Assembly: GCF_019059575.1 (NCBI RefSeq) | Contig: NW_024883070.1 | Location: 1-64,000, forward strand | Length of the DNA stretch: 64,000 nucleotides | Direction of reading: 5' to 3' | Origin: Amphibalanus amphitrite | Lineage: Eukaryota > Arthropoda > Thecostraca > Balanomorpha > Balanidae | Shown: positions 47,001-59,000 of the stretch, one piece after another | How positions within the stretch are numbered: the first letter of the stretch is position 1 | How the letters are laid out: the number at the start of each line of letters is the position of its first letter | Position numbers and translations under genes: made by a program | The notes under the pieces: generated by a model | What the model was told of the DNA's origin: nothing | Seen by the model: only the letters and a program-made list of their open reading frames with translations | Databases searched by the model: none

Positions 47001-50000
47001 TCATGTATCATGGTCGTGAAGTTGTCACGAAAAATTGCCAAGATTCAGTTCAAGATTATGGAAAATGCGGAACGATAATCAATAATCGAAGATAGCCATT
47101 TGATTGACCATGGTATTGGCAGTCTAATGGCGTTTACGGCATGTCTGTATGCCTGTTCTGTGATTTTATATGATTTTTTGAACATATGCCGTTTTTGGTC
47201 GAAAACTCAGAAATCATGACGTCACTAAAACCTCGATATCTCAAAAATTTTCCGACCGATTTTTTTGAAACTTTGTCACAATAAACTTCACTCAATTTTC
47301 TACAGGTACCCAAAATTTGGCGCGCCTGCGGCGCGCCGTTTTTATGCTATGGCCCGGCGAAAAAAGTGGGGGCGTTTAACGCCCCCCCCCCCCAGCAACT
47401 CGCGGGTTAAGAATTCATCGAGTCTCATTTCACATGAGGGCCGTCAGCAATCTTGTCCATTGAAAATCTTGTTCAATCTAGTTCATTTAAAAAGAAAAGA
47501 AGAACAAAATTTGAATATTCAGCTCAGGAGTATTTCACGACGGCCATCTAGTACACATTTTGTGCAGATTAGGTGCACATTTGGTGCAGATTTGTTCAAA
47601 TTAGATGGGCATTTGCCAGGAAGCCCTTCGTAAAAACGGTTATTATCCGCTCGTTTCCAGTCTTTTTGTGATTGTTAACGTTCAAACATGTGAAATGATG
47701 ATGGTCCCATGCATTATAGTGGGTGTCAAGGTCACGTGAAGGTCAGGTCAAGGTCATTGACCTTTGATGACCTTAGTTCACTTCTTCTGGGTTCATATAT
47801 TCTTTAGGTTAGTTTTTGGAGCTGATTTCGAATTTAGCACCCATTTGAACATTTAAGAAGTAATTTTGGCGCCTTCGTACCATGTCACGAGGCTTTCAGT
47901 GGTGGTTGACACCTACTATGGACAGCTAGCAAGACGCCTACTGGTTGACCTGACCTGACCTGACCCGACCTGACCCAAAAACATCAAGACATCATCGGTG
48001 ATCAAAGCTAACATGAAATTCGTGATCAGCGCACCGAAAAACCTCGTAACAAGCTAACTCTCCAAAGTTTTAACAGGTCCCGATTTTCCCGACTTCTGAG
48101 TCACTGACCTGACCTGGAAAGTCAACCAATAACCTAGCCCCGCCATGTGCGTTTGCAGCTAGCAAAACACCAATAAGGGCGAGAGTTAACCCTCGCCCGC
48201 ACATGCCATTTTCCCATCCTAGAACGCACATGGGGGGGTGCCACCCCCCCCCCCGCGCCATTTCGTTCCTGTTGGAGATAGAACTTCGCAGTAAAGACCA
48301 AAAAGATTCTTTGGGAAGAAACGAATCCAATGATACCCAGTTTTACCTTCTCAGGTCAGTCATTGACCTTCCAGGTCAGGTCAAACTAAAAAAATGTTGC
48401 TGTTTTGGGTCACCGTTGGATATCAAGTGCGCTGCTTATCATATAGCGATGACGATGCCGTTTTCTGGTGCCCAGCTAGCTAGAACCTCTTTGTCACACT
48501 ACCCGGCCAGATTTTTGCTGCTGAGGTCATTTCAGGTCAAGTTAGGTCGAGGTCAATGATATGTGTTTGTATATCTGTGTGTGTCTGTGTGTATAATGAT
48601 TTGTGCACCGATTGTTTGTGTTCCTATTACATGAAATCATGATCTGAGAAGCTTTCACCAAGAATGCAGTCAAAAAACATCACGAAAAGTAAATTCAGCT
48701 TGCCTAAAACGCAATTGTTTTAGATGACCTAGGCTGACCTTAACCCTGACCTTGACATCTGTACATCGTCGAACAACATGTTCCATGATAGGTGGGAGGT
48801 AAGACTGGCAAAAAAGGCCGAAATCAAGGTGTCAAAAGCTCACAAGGCCCATAGCCAACGCAAGATGTTGAGAATTGGCCATTTGGGTCACGACATGACC
48901 TGAAAAACAAGGTCATATCTCCGAAACCAAAAACCACAAAAACTTGAATTTTTTAGTGAACATCAAGAAAGAATAAAGGAGCAGCTATACCAAAAATCAG
49001 GCTTCTAGCTCTAAAAATGTTGAGTGCAGAGCAGAAAGACTACCTGGGGGAGTGGCAACCCCCCCCCCCCCCATGTGCCCCCTGTGAAACGAGACTCGAT
49101 GATTTCTTAAACTCCCTAACAACCCTAGGTTCGTTGCATACTAACTAGGGAGGTTGCAACGACCCTAGTTTCGTTACAACGTCCCGGAACGAGCAGTTAT
49201 TTTGTAACGTCCCTAGGGTCGTTGCAAACAAACTGATCGTTCAGGGAGGTTACAACCACCCTAGGGTCGTTGCAAACTAACTGAAATCGCATACTCCCTG
49301 TAACAGATACACTAGATATAATTCGGATACAATTGTGAGAACGAACCGAACCACAGCGGCGCTACAGAGTGCTGAGAGACACAGGGGAATGGTTGTCACA
49401 GAATAGTGAGAAATATACGAGAATGGGCGTTACAGAATAGTGAGAAGCACAGCGAAATCGGTGTCATGGAAAGTGAGAACAATAGGGAAATGAGCTACAC
49501 AGAGAATAGTAAGAGTCACAGGGGTATGAGTGAGAGTACTAAAAAACACACACACAGAGAATGGACGTTATAGAATAGTGAGAAGCACAGCGGTACGGAC
49601 ATCATAGATTGGTGATCAATACAGACAGTGGCGCCCACTACACTGAAAGTAATTCTCGATACTTGATCGCATAGTTTGGTGACATTTTGGTTCGCTATAG
49701 GAGCGATGAATGTGTACTCTACGGATCATTTTATCGTCGACTTGTGTACCAACTCCTGTGACTCTTTTGCTGGTTACACAGTGCCTTGCAAAACATTCGT
49801 TACCAGTCGCGCCGCAAGTTTGACGTACCGAGTCGGTGAATCCGTGCAGCAGCTTGAGACTGTCCTTTTGTACTTTGTACAGAGATGACAGTCGGAACAC
49901 CAGATCGTTTCGCAGCCAGGGACGCATGAACCGGAAAAACACCACCTCGCCCATACTGAAACAAACAAACAGACATCATATCACATCAAACGCATAGGCA

Positions 50001-53000
50001 TACCACAAACATAGGAACCGTAAATATAGCGGCTCATACTGAAACTAAACCTATCAAGAAACACATCACGTCAAATATATACAACACAATACGAGTTGTA
50101 TATATGGAAATGGAAACTCGTAAAATGGAAAAGAAACACGACCTCGCCTACACTGACAGAACAACATCTAACTTACTATTCCAACAGAATCCGTCTGTCT
50201 GTGAGTGTGTGAGTGTGTGTGTCCGCCACGCCGTGTAGTGGGTTCAATTTGTTACGGCTACAGGGCAGACGGTACGGGGTAGGAGGTTGAAATTTGCACA
50301 CCTTCTAGGTGACAGAGCGGGTCAACGCCTTTTCTAGGTTTCGACTCGCTGGGGTGCACGGTTCGCGCGTGGCGCGCGCTGGAAGAAAGCCAATGAAATT
50401 TTGATCGGTTCGTACTTCGTAGATCTTCATTGAGAGCCGGGGTCGACAAACTTTGTGGACTAAATGCATGCCGATCGGCGGCGAGTGCCTCGCATTGGCG
50501 GATCGGCAAGTTATTTATTTGAATGAAAAGTGGCGAAAAAATGTGTTGATTTTCGTTCAATGGAAACAGTTTGTGATAAGTCTACAAATGCACCGCGTTT
50601 GCCGCAATGCGCCACATCTGTCCCAAGGCGTCATTTTTGCCGCAAATCGCACAGTTTTGTCAAATATGGTGGGCAAAGGGTACAATTTGGTAGACAGATG
50701 CATGCTTAAACAACAGGTACAGATGCACCGCCTTTGTCGCACTGCGCCACATTTGCCTCAAAGCGCCATTTCCGACAAAATCGAGTAAGGGTAATGGAAT
50801 GGCACGAATAGGGGCATGGCTGGGAACACTTTAAGTCTGATGTTTTAGTACTGATTGGATCCAATTATTCTGTGACCTGACATGACCCAGCGGTGTTGGT
50901 AGGGGTAGGGGTAGGGGTAGTGGTAGGGGTAGTAGTAGGGGTAGTAGTAGGGGTAGTGGTAGGGTAGGGGTAGGAGTATGAGTAGGAGTAGTGGTAGGGG
51001 TAGGGGTAGGGGTAGTGGTATGGGTAGGGGTAGTGGTAGGGGCAGTGGTAGGGGTAGTGGTAGGTGTAGTGGTAGGGGTAGTGGTAGGGGTAGTGGTAGG
51101 GGTAGGGGTAGGGGTAGGGGTAGTGGTAGTGGTAGGGGTAGGGGTAGTGGTAGGGGTAGGGGTAGTGGTAGGAGTAGGGGTAGTGGTAGGGGTGGGGGTA
51201 GTGGTGGAGGCAAAAGTAGAATTGTGGCCCGGGCTGATCCCATCGGACGAGAGGTGACCTATGTGACCTGAAGTGGTCAGGTAAAGGCTACGTGCTCTGT
51301 GATTGGAAGGAAAATGATTGTTCTGCCAAAATGACACGTGGGACGAAAGACAATGTTTAGGTAAGCGAGATAACGAGAGATCAGCGGTAAAAATTAAGGA
51401 AAAACGTGAGGAAAGCTCGCGCGAATACTCAGCCTGTCAGACGCCACTGTGCACTGTAGAAAAGCTATATTTAGCGTAGATATATCGAGATGTGAAAAAA
51501 CTGTGTAACGAGAGCCGGAATAACAATGGAGCGGAAGCGACAGTGCCAGAAACACAAACTATTTTAGATAAAAGATAGAAACGGGCTTACAGAAAACAAC
51601 GAAATAATTACGCCAATTAAAGCACAATAAACTTATTTTAGAACGCAAGTAACATTATATAATCTTAAGACAATAGCGAAGATAATACGATTTAAATATA
51701 ATACTAAAAACGAGATCAGAAGGTACTTGAAAAGGAAACAGTATTTGCGCACACGCGACAAAACAATAGCGCACTTGGGCGGAGACGCCGCAACTAAATA
51801 ATGTGCCGGTGGGCTGCGCGGCACCACAGTACTTCCCCCCCCCTAAGAGCGGAGCGGGAAAAGATAAAAAAACTCACGAGGGTGGAACACGAAACCGAAC
51901 GCGGCGACCAGCACGAGTGTACACGGCGTCTCGCTGTGGACGAACAGGCACAGGCGACGGCGGCGACGCGGGCGCCGAGCTCTGGCCCCCAAGACGGCGA
52001 CCACGACGTGGCGGAGCAGATGGCGGCGGCGCTACGTCAGCACGGTCCGGCTCCGCTGGCGGCGATGATGAAGCGTGCACAGGCGGTGCAGCGCTGGCCA
52101 GGCCGGGAAGCGGGGACAGCGCGGCATCGGCGCGACCCGGCTCCACCGACGGCGATGTGGTTGTACCGGACTGCACGGGGGGCAGGGGCGGTGCGGCAGC
52201 GGCACCGCCCAGCCCACCCGGCGGCGGTGACTGCGGTAGGTATGCTGGCTTGAGCCGCTCGACCGAGACGGTGTCACTCTTCCCCGACGGCAGCTCCAGC
52301 TGGTACCAGCGATCCCATCGTCTGAGGACGCGCAGAGGGCCGATATAAGGCGCCTCCAGAGGGCGGCGCACGCGGTCAACCCGCAGCCAGACGTGTGAAC
52401 ACGTCGAGAGGTCGGTCGGCATGTGCGGCTGGGTCAGTCCATGGTGGCTGCCTTCAGACGGCGAGAGGAAGTCTGTCCTGGCGAGTCGGCGGGCCAGCTC
52501 CCCGACGGTCTCGGCGGCGCCGTCCGGAGCAGGCTGCCGGTCCACACTTATCCGGGGCTGCAACAGCATGCCCCCGGTGACGGCAGTGAACGGCGCATAG
52601 CCAGTCTCATTCATGGCCGCCCGGATGCCCAGGAGGACCACAGGTAGTGCTTGTAACCACTGTTTCTTGCTGGCGATGATGGCCGACTTCAGCGTCCGAT
52701 GCTGACGCTCCACCATGCCGTTGGTCTTGGGGTGGTACGCCGTTGTCCGCAGGCGGTGAAAGCCGAGGATCTCGGCCAGTTGTCGGAAGAGGGCGGACTC
52801 AAACTGAGTACCTCTGTCGGTGACGACGTGCAGCGGCACACCAAACCGGGCCACCCAGACGTCCATGAAGGCGGCTGCGACGGTGGCTGCTGAGATGTCG
52901 GCGATAGGGGCCGCCTCCAGCCAGCGGGTGGAACGGTCAACACACGTCAGGAGGTACCGACACGGGGAGGTGAAAGACTCACCGTGAGGGATTGATGGCG

Positions 53001-56000
53001 GCAGAGGACCGACAATGTCTATGTGGATGGTCTCGAACCTGTCGCTGAGGAGAGAAAACGGAGACGGGACGGTTTTGGTGTGGCGGTGGACCTTACTCGA
53101 TTGGCAGGAGGAGCACTCGCGTACCCACCGGCGGATACAGCGGTCCATGTCGGGCCAGAAGTAGCGCGACTTGACCAGCTGAAGGGAGGCCTTGACACCA
53201 GGATGAGCGAGGCTGTGCACCTGTTCGAACACATGAGTGCGGAGGGGGACTGGGACAAACGGCCTGGGAAGTGTCAGAGTGGTATCACAGAGGACGGTGA
53301 GATCAGCTGACAACGGGAAGGGTGTCAGCCGGTCCGAGTAGGCAGCTGTCTCCTGGTCGTCCCTCTGAGCCTCGGCGATGGCGTGCAGGTCGGCGGCGTC
53401 CACGGTGGCGGCGTTCACTGACGCTGTAGGCGTGGTGCTCGGTGGCGCGGCAGCCGCCAGCGACTCGGTGGCCGGGTGCGGCGCAGCAGTCACCGGGGTC
53501 ATGCCAGTGTCGGCGGCGGTGCTGCTGAGCGCAGCAGACGGCGGATCGGGGCGCGCGCGCGCGCGGTCCGGTGCGGCGACAGGTGGCCGCTCCGAGCGCG
53601 CGCGGGCACTGTCCGGCGCGGCGACCGGTGGCGGCTCGAGGCGTACCGCGCGCGCGGCGACCGGAGGCGGCACAGGGCGCGCGCGCGCGCCGTCCGATAC
53701 GGTGACCGGAGGCGACTCAGGGCGCGCACCCGCACCGACGGGCGCGGTAGCCGCGCTGCTCAGTGTGGCCAGGAGTGATCCTGTCGGTGGCGAGGTCTCG
53801 GAGCTCTGGTCGGGCGGACTGAGGGCGTCGGGGGTCACAGGGCGACTCCAACAGTCAGCGACCACGTTGTCAGCCCCGCGCACGTACTGGACGGAGGAGA
53901 CGTACTCGGAGATCACGCTCCAGTGCCGCTGCTGACGGTCCGACTTGGCCGTCTGCGGGCTGAGGAACGCGGTGGTGAGCGGCCGGTGGTCAGTGAAGAG
54001 CGCGACGACACGACCTTCCAACAGGTGACGGAAGTGAAGCACGGCCAGGTAGGCGGCCAGCAGCTCGCGGTCGTATGTTGAGTATCGCCTCTGCTGGTCG
54101 CTGAGCTTCTTGGAGAAGAAGCCGACGGGGACAGGGTGACCGTCCACGATCTGGTACAGAGCTGCACCGGCTGCCACCTGTGAGCAGTCGGTGACCAGGT
54201 GGTAGGTCTCACAGGACGGCAGGTGATGTCGGATGGTGCATGCTGTCTGCAGTGCCTCCTTGATGTCTGTGAAGGCGGCGAGCTCCGTCTCGGTCCACGG
54301 GAGGTTGGTGCTCTTCTGGTTGTGCTTCATCAGCTCTGTCAGCGGGTGGACGATCTCGGCGAAGTGTGGGATCATCCGGCGGAAGAACCCGACCATCCCG
54401 AGGAATCGGCGGAGTGCTGTGGAGTCCGGTGGAGTCGGCAGATCTGCGATCTCCTCGATCTTGGCGTCTGGCGGCCGGAGCCCCTCGGCGGAGACGGTGT
54501 GGCCTAGATAGACCACCTGCGACTTGAAGAAGTCGCACTTGTCCAGCGAGATCCTTAGCCGGTGTCGATGGAGGATGCCGAGGACGGTCTGAAGGTCCTT
54601 GTGATGCTGCTCTGCGTCTGGCGAGAAGATCAGGACGTCATCCAGGTAGACGAAGACGCAGCTGACCTGGCGGAACAGCTGGTCCATCACACGCTGGAAT
54701 GTAGCCCCACTGTTCCGCAGGCCCAGCGGCATGAACACGTATTCGTACGCGCCGAATGGTGTCGTTACAGCCGTCTTCTCCACATCCTGTGGCGACATAG
54801 GGATCTGGTGATAGGCTCTCAGCAGGTCCACCTTGGAGAACACACGCATCCCATGGAGACGGGTGCTGATGCTGTGGATGTGTGGCAGCGGGTAGCGGTC
54901 TGGCTTGGTCTTGCCGTTCAGCGCGCGGTAGTCCCCTGTCGCTCTCCACATCCCGGGTGTCTTCTTCGGGACCATGTGCAGAGGCGATGCCCAGGGAGAG
55001 TTGGACGGTCGGATGATGCCAGCCTCCAGCAGGGTGTCGAACGTCTTCTTGGCAGCTTCCAGCTTGTCCGGCGGGAGTCGTCTCGGACTGGCGAACGTCG
55101 GTGGAGAGCTGCCGGTGTCGATGTTGTGGGAGGCTGGAATCGGGCACGCATCAGCTTCTGTTCCCAGTTGCAGCGGCATCAGCAGAGAGGGGAACTGCTG
55201 CAGGAGTGTCTGGACCTTCGGTGGTAGACTGTCGCTCTGGTTGACCAGGAAGGCGCCGGGACCGGGGCGGTCGACGGGAGCACCTGGAGAACGGAGGGAG
55301 GTCACGGAGTCCAGGAGAGTCTGGGAACCACAGTCAACAAGGAGGTTGTGATGGGCAAGAAAATCATGGCCGAGCAGGGGAGCTGTGACGTCAGCAACAA
55401 CAAACGACCAGAGGAAAGAACGGCGGAGGGCAGGAATGACGAAGGAGAGCAGTACTTCACCATGCGTTGGGAGAGGCGCTCCACTGGCGGTGGTGATGCG
55501 GACAGCTGTCGGCTGCAGGATGGCTCCCTTGACGACGTCCTGAGGCACCAGAGAGACGCCGGCTCCAGTGTCTACGATGAAGTGTAGAGTGCTGGCTCCA
55601 GCTTGGGCTGCGACTCGAAAGAGTGGCAGGCCGCGCGTCGCAGTCGCGAGGGCCTGCCCCTCTAGTTTCCCGGACGCTGGGGAGAACCACGCCGGGAGGA
55701 GGGCTCCATCTTGGCGTCCCCCTTCTTCGGCCACCGGCACCAGGGCTTGCACGTGCGGGCCTCCTGGCCGAAGTACAGGTGCGCCCTGCAGACTTGTGGT
55801 CGCTGGTCTCTGTAGAATGGCTGCAGGCCTCGTGGAGTGGAGCTGGCAGCAGGTAGAGGTCCATCCCGACTGCGGCCACTGGATCGGGCGGCAGGACGAT
55901 GGTCCCACTGGTGCTGCTGCTGACTGGTCGAGGGCGGCTGAGGCTGGGCAGTTGCTGCTAAGCAGGACGTCTGAAGCAGAGGCATCAGTTCATCGGCCAG

Positions 56001-59000
56001 CTTGCCCAGCTGGTGGAGCGTGAGGTCCCGCTGGGCTGCGAGGACAGTTCCCACGGTGGGCGGCAGGCTCTGGAGCAACTTGTGTCTCACGAGGTCGTCG
56101 CCGACCCCCACCTTGCGGCCAATCTCCTGTAGTTCTCTGACGAAAAGAGAAGGCCGTCCGGTCAGTTGGACCTTGCTGATGAGCTGATCGAATAGCTCAG
56201 ACCTAGTCCGCTCATAGAGGGAGCACACAGCATCCCGCAGGGTTGCATAGCTGCTCGAACCAAGCACTGATGTGTCAAGCTTGGAGACTGTGGTGGGCGG
56301 AAGGGCAGCCAGGACGTGGTAGAACCTGGTGGTGTCGCTGGTAATCTTGGCCAGATGGAATTGGGCCTCCATGATCGCGAACCAGCCCTGGACAGCCGTC
56401 TCCATGAAGGCTGGTGGCTTCACTGACACGTGCTGGACAGCACCAGTGGCAGAGTCAGTTGGAGCAGCTGCTGCTGCTGCACCCCCAGTCACAGGGACAA
56501 CAGTGTCACCGGAGAGGGCACGGCCATCATCAACAGGGTCAGGCATCACGACGAGCAGGTGGGGAGGTCAATCAACAAAACAGACAAAAAAAATGACAAC
56601 AAAAGCACAGGAAAAGCAGGCAAAACAATCACGTCGGGCAGGTCACCAGTTATGAAGTGGTCAGGTAAAGGCTACGTGCTCTGTGATTGGAAGGAAAATG
56701 ATTGTTCTGCCAAAATGACACGTGGGACGAAAGACAATGTTTAGGTAAGCGAGATAACGAGAGATCAGCGGTAAAAATTAAGGAAAAACGTGAGGAAAGT
56801 TCGCGCGAATACTCAGCCTGTCAGACGCCACTGTGCACTGTAGAAAAGCTATATTTAGCGTAGATATATCGAGATGTGAAAAAACTGTGTAACGAGAGCC
56901 GGAATAACAATGGAGCGGAAGCGACAGTGCCAGAAACACAAACTATTTTAGATAAAAGATAGAAACGGGCTTACAGAAAACAACGAAATAATTACGCCAA
57001 TTAAAGCACAATAAACTTATTTTAGAACGCAAGTAACATTATATAATCTTAAGACAATAGCGAAGATAATACGATTTAAATATAATACTAAAAACGAGAT
57101 CAGAAGGTACTTGAAAAGGAAACAGTATTTGCGCACACGCGACAAAACAATAGCGCACTTGGGCGGAGACGCCGCAACTAAATAATGTGCCGGTGGGCTG
57201 CGCGGCACCACAGACCTGGCCTGACCCAAAGTGACCGGGGCTGACTCCCTTGGCCTTTCTAGACCCCGTGTCAGCCAAATTTCATCCAACAAAACCCTCA
57301 GAACAGTTCTTTTTCAATTCTCTTCACATTTCCGTCCATATCTATGCTTCTAGACGACACATCGATTTGAAAAGAACACCATTCGAATTCCGTCCATATC
57401 TATGCTTCTAGACGACACATCGATTTGAATCGAACACCATTCGATAGCAAATTGGCTGATGCCGCAATTTTTTCCTACAACGCAGCAAAGCAAGTGGCGC
57501 AGCCGCTTGTCTATACTACTATTTGAACAGGATCCATCTGTTTGTTTGTTTGTCTGTCCGCCACGCCGTGTAGTGGGTTCAATTTAGCCGGCCTACAGGG
57601 CAGACGGTATATCGTAGGGGGTTGAAATTTGCACACCTTATAGGTGACAGAGTGGGTCAGCGCCTTTTCTAGGTTTCCACTCGCTGGGGTGCACGGTTCG
57701 CGCGTGGGGCGCGCTAGAAGAACGGCAATGAAATTTTGATCGGTTCGTAGATCTTCATTGAGAGCCGGGGTCGACAAACTTTGTGAACTAAATGCATGCC
57801 GATCGGTGGCGGGTGCCTCGCATTGAAGGATGGTGAAATTATTGATTTTGATAAATGGTGGCGAAAAAATGTGTTGATTGTCGCTAAATGGGTACAGTTT
57901 GCGATAGGAACTTAAAAATGCACCGTGTTTGCCGCAAGGCGCCACAATTATCTCAGGGCGCCATTTTTGCCACAAATCGCACAGTTTTGTCAAATATAGT
58001 CCGATATGGGTGCAATTTGGTGCAAGGGTGCATGCTCAATCGCCGGGTGACAATGCGCCGCGTTTGTCGCAATGCGCCAAATTTGTCACAAAGCGCCATT
58101 TCCGACAAATACGATGAAGCGTAATGGAATGGCACGAATAGGAGCAGGGCTAGGAACACTTCGTCTTATTTTTAGTACTTATTATTATATTAACTTAGTC
58201 CGTGACCTGACGTGACCCAGTGGTATTGGTAGGGGTAGAGGTACGGGTGTTTTTTGCGGCGTTTGCGGTTGGCGGAGGGCGGTCGCACGATGCTGGCAGT
58301 TTTCAGTTTTGCAGCGTTTGCGGTTGGCGGCGGGCGGGCGCGCGATGCGGGCGGTTTTCATTTGTTGCGGCGTTTGCGTTTGGTGGCGGGCGAGCGCGCG
58401 ATGCGGGCGGTTTTATTTTTTTGCGGCGTTTGCGGTTGGCGGCGGGCGGGCGCGGGATGCGGGCGGTTTTCATTTTTGCGGCGTTTGCGTTTGGTGGCGG
58501 GCGGGCGCGCGATGCGGGCGGTTTTCATTTGTTGCGGCGGTTGCGTTTGGTGGCGGGCGAGCGCGCGATGCGGGCGGTTTTAGTTTTTTTGTGGCGTTTG
58601 CGGTTGGCGGCGGGCGGGCGCGGGATGCGGGCGGTTTTCATTTTTGCGGCGTTTGCGTTTGGTGGCGGGCGGGCGCGCGATGCGGGCGGTTTTCATTTGT
58701 TGCGGCGTTTGCGTTTGGTGGCGGGCGGGCGCGCGATGCGGGCGGTTTTAATTTTTTTGCGGCGTTTGCGGTTGGCGGCGGGCGGGCGCGGGATGCGGGC
58801 GGTTTTCATTTTTTGCGGCGTTTGCGTTTGGTGGCGGGCGGGCGCGCGATGCGGGCGGTTTTCATTTGTTGCGGCGTTTGCGTTTGGTGGCGGGCGGGCG
58901 CGCGATGCGGGCGGTTTTAATTTTTTGCGGCGTTTGCGGTTGGCGGCGGGCGGGCGCGGGATGCGGGCGGTTTTCATTTTTTGCGGCGTTTGCGCTGTTG

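Larger units (their letters stand above)
51269..57212 (-). mobile_element. Ty3/Gypsy-type LTR retrotransposon, apparently intact
   Basis: 560-bp LTRs (51269-51828, 56653-57212; TG...CA) with one difference noticed by eye. Target duplication GACC on both sides. On the minus strand: LTR, a primer site TGGTGACC...CCGACGTG close to the 3' end of tRNA-Trp, gag, pol, a G-tract polypurine site next to the other LTR. The gag type, tRNA-Trp-like primer and 4-bp duplication recall the CsRn1 clade. No env. Recent insertion. Confidence 0.92.
50168..57509 (+). mobile_element. Helentron-like element (HINE type), interrupted by a Gypsy-type element
   Basis: Starts TCTAACTTACTATT, parallel to the start of the element at 57510, and ends in the terminal hairpin CAAGTGGCGCAGCCGCTTG. 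It contains a (GGTAGGGGTAGT)n array at 50895-51215. The LTR retrotransposon is inserted at 51264/57216. The two halves share the 5' block with 57510-58240. Confidence 0.6.

Noticed and set aside
48186-49085. Another TTAA-flanked MITE
   Set aside because: The left TTAACCCTCGCCC end is present, but no matching right TTAA end could be found; the terminal sequence belongs to the outer element arm.
50831-51337. Thr/Pro, Leu/Pro and Gly/Arg/Ser-rich ORFs
   Set aside because: Shadows of the GGTAGGGGTAGT minisatellite on both strands.
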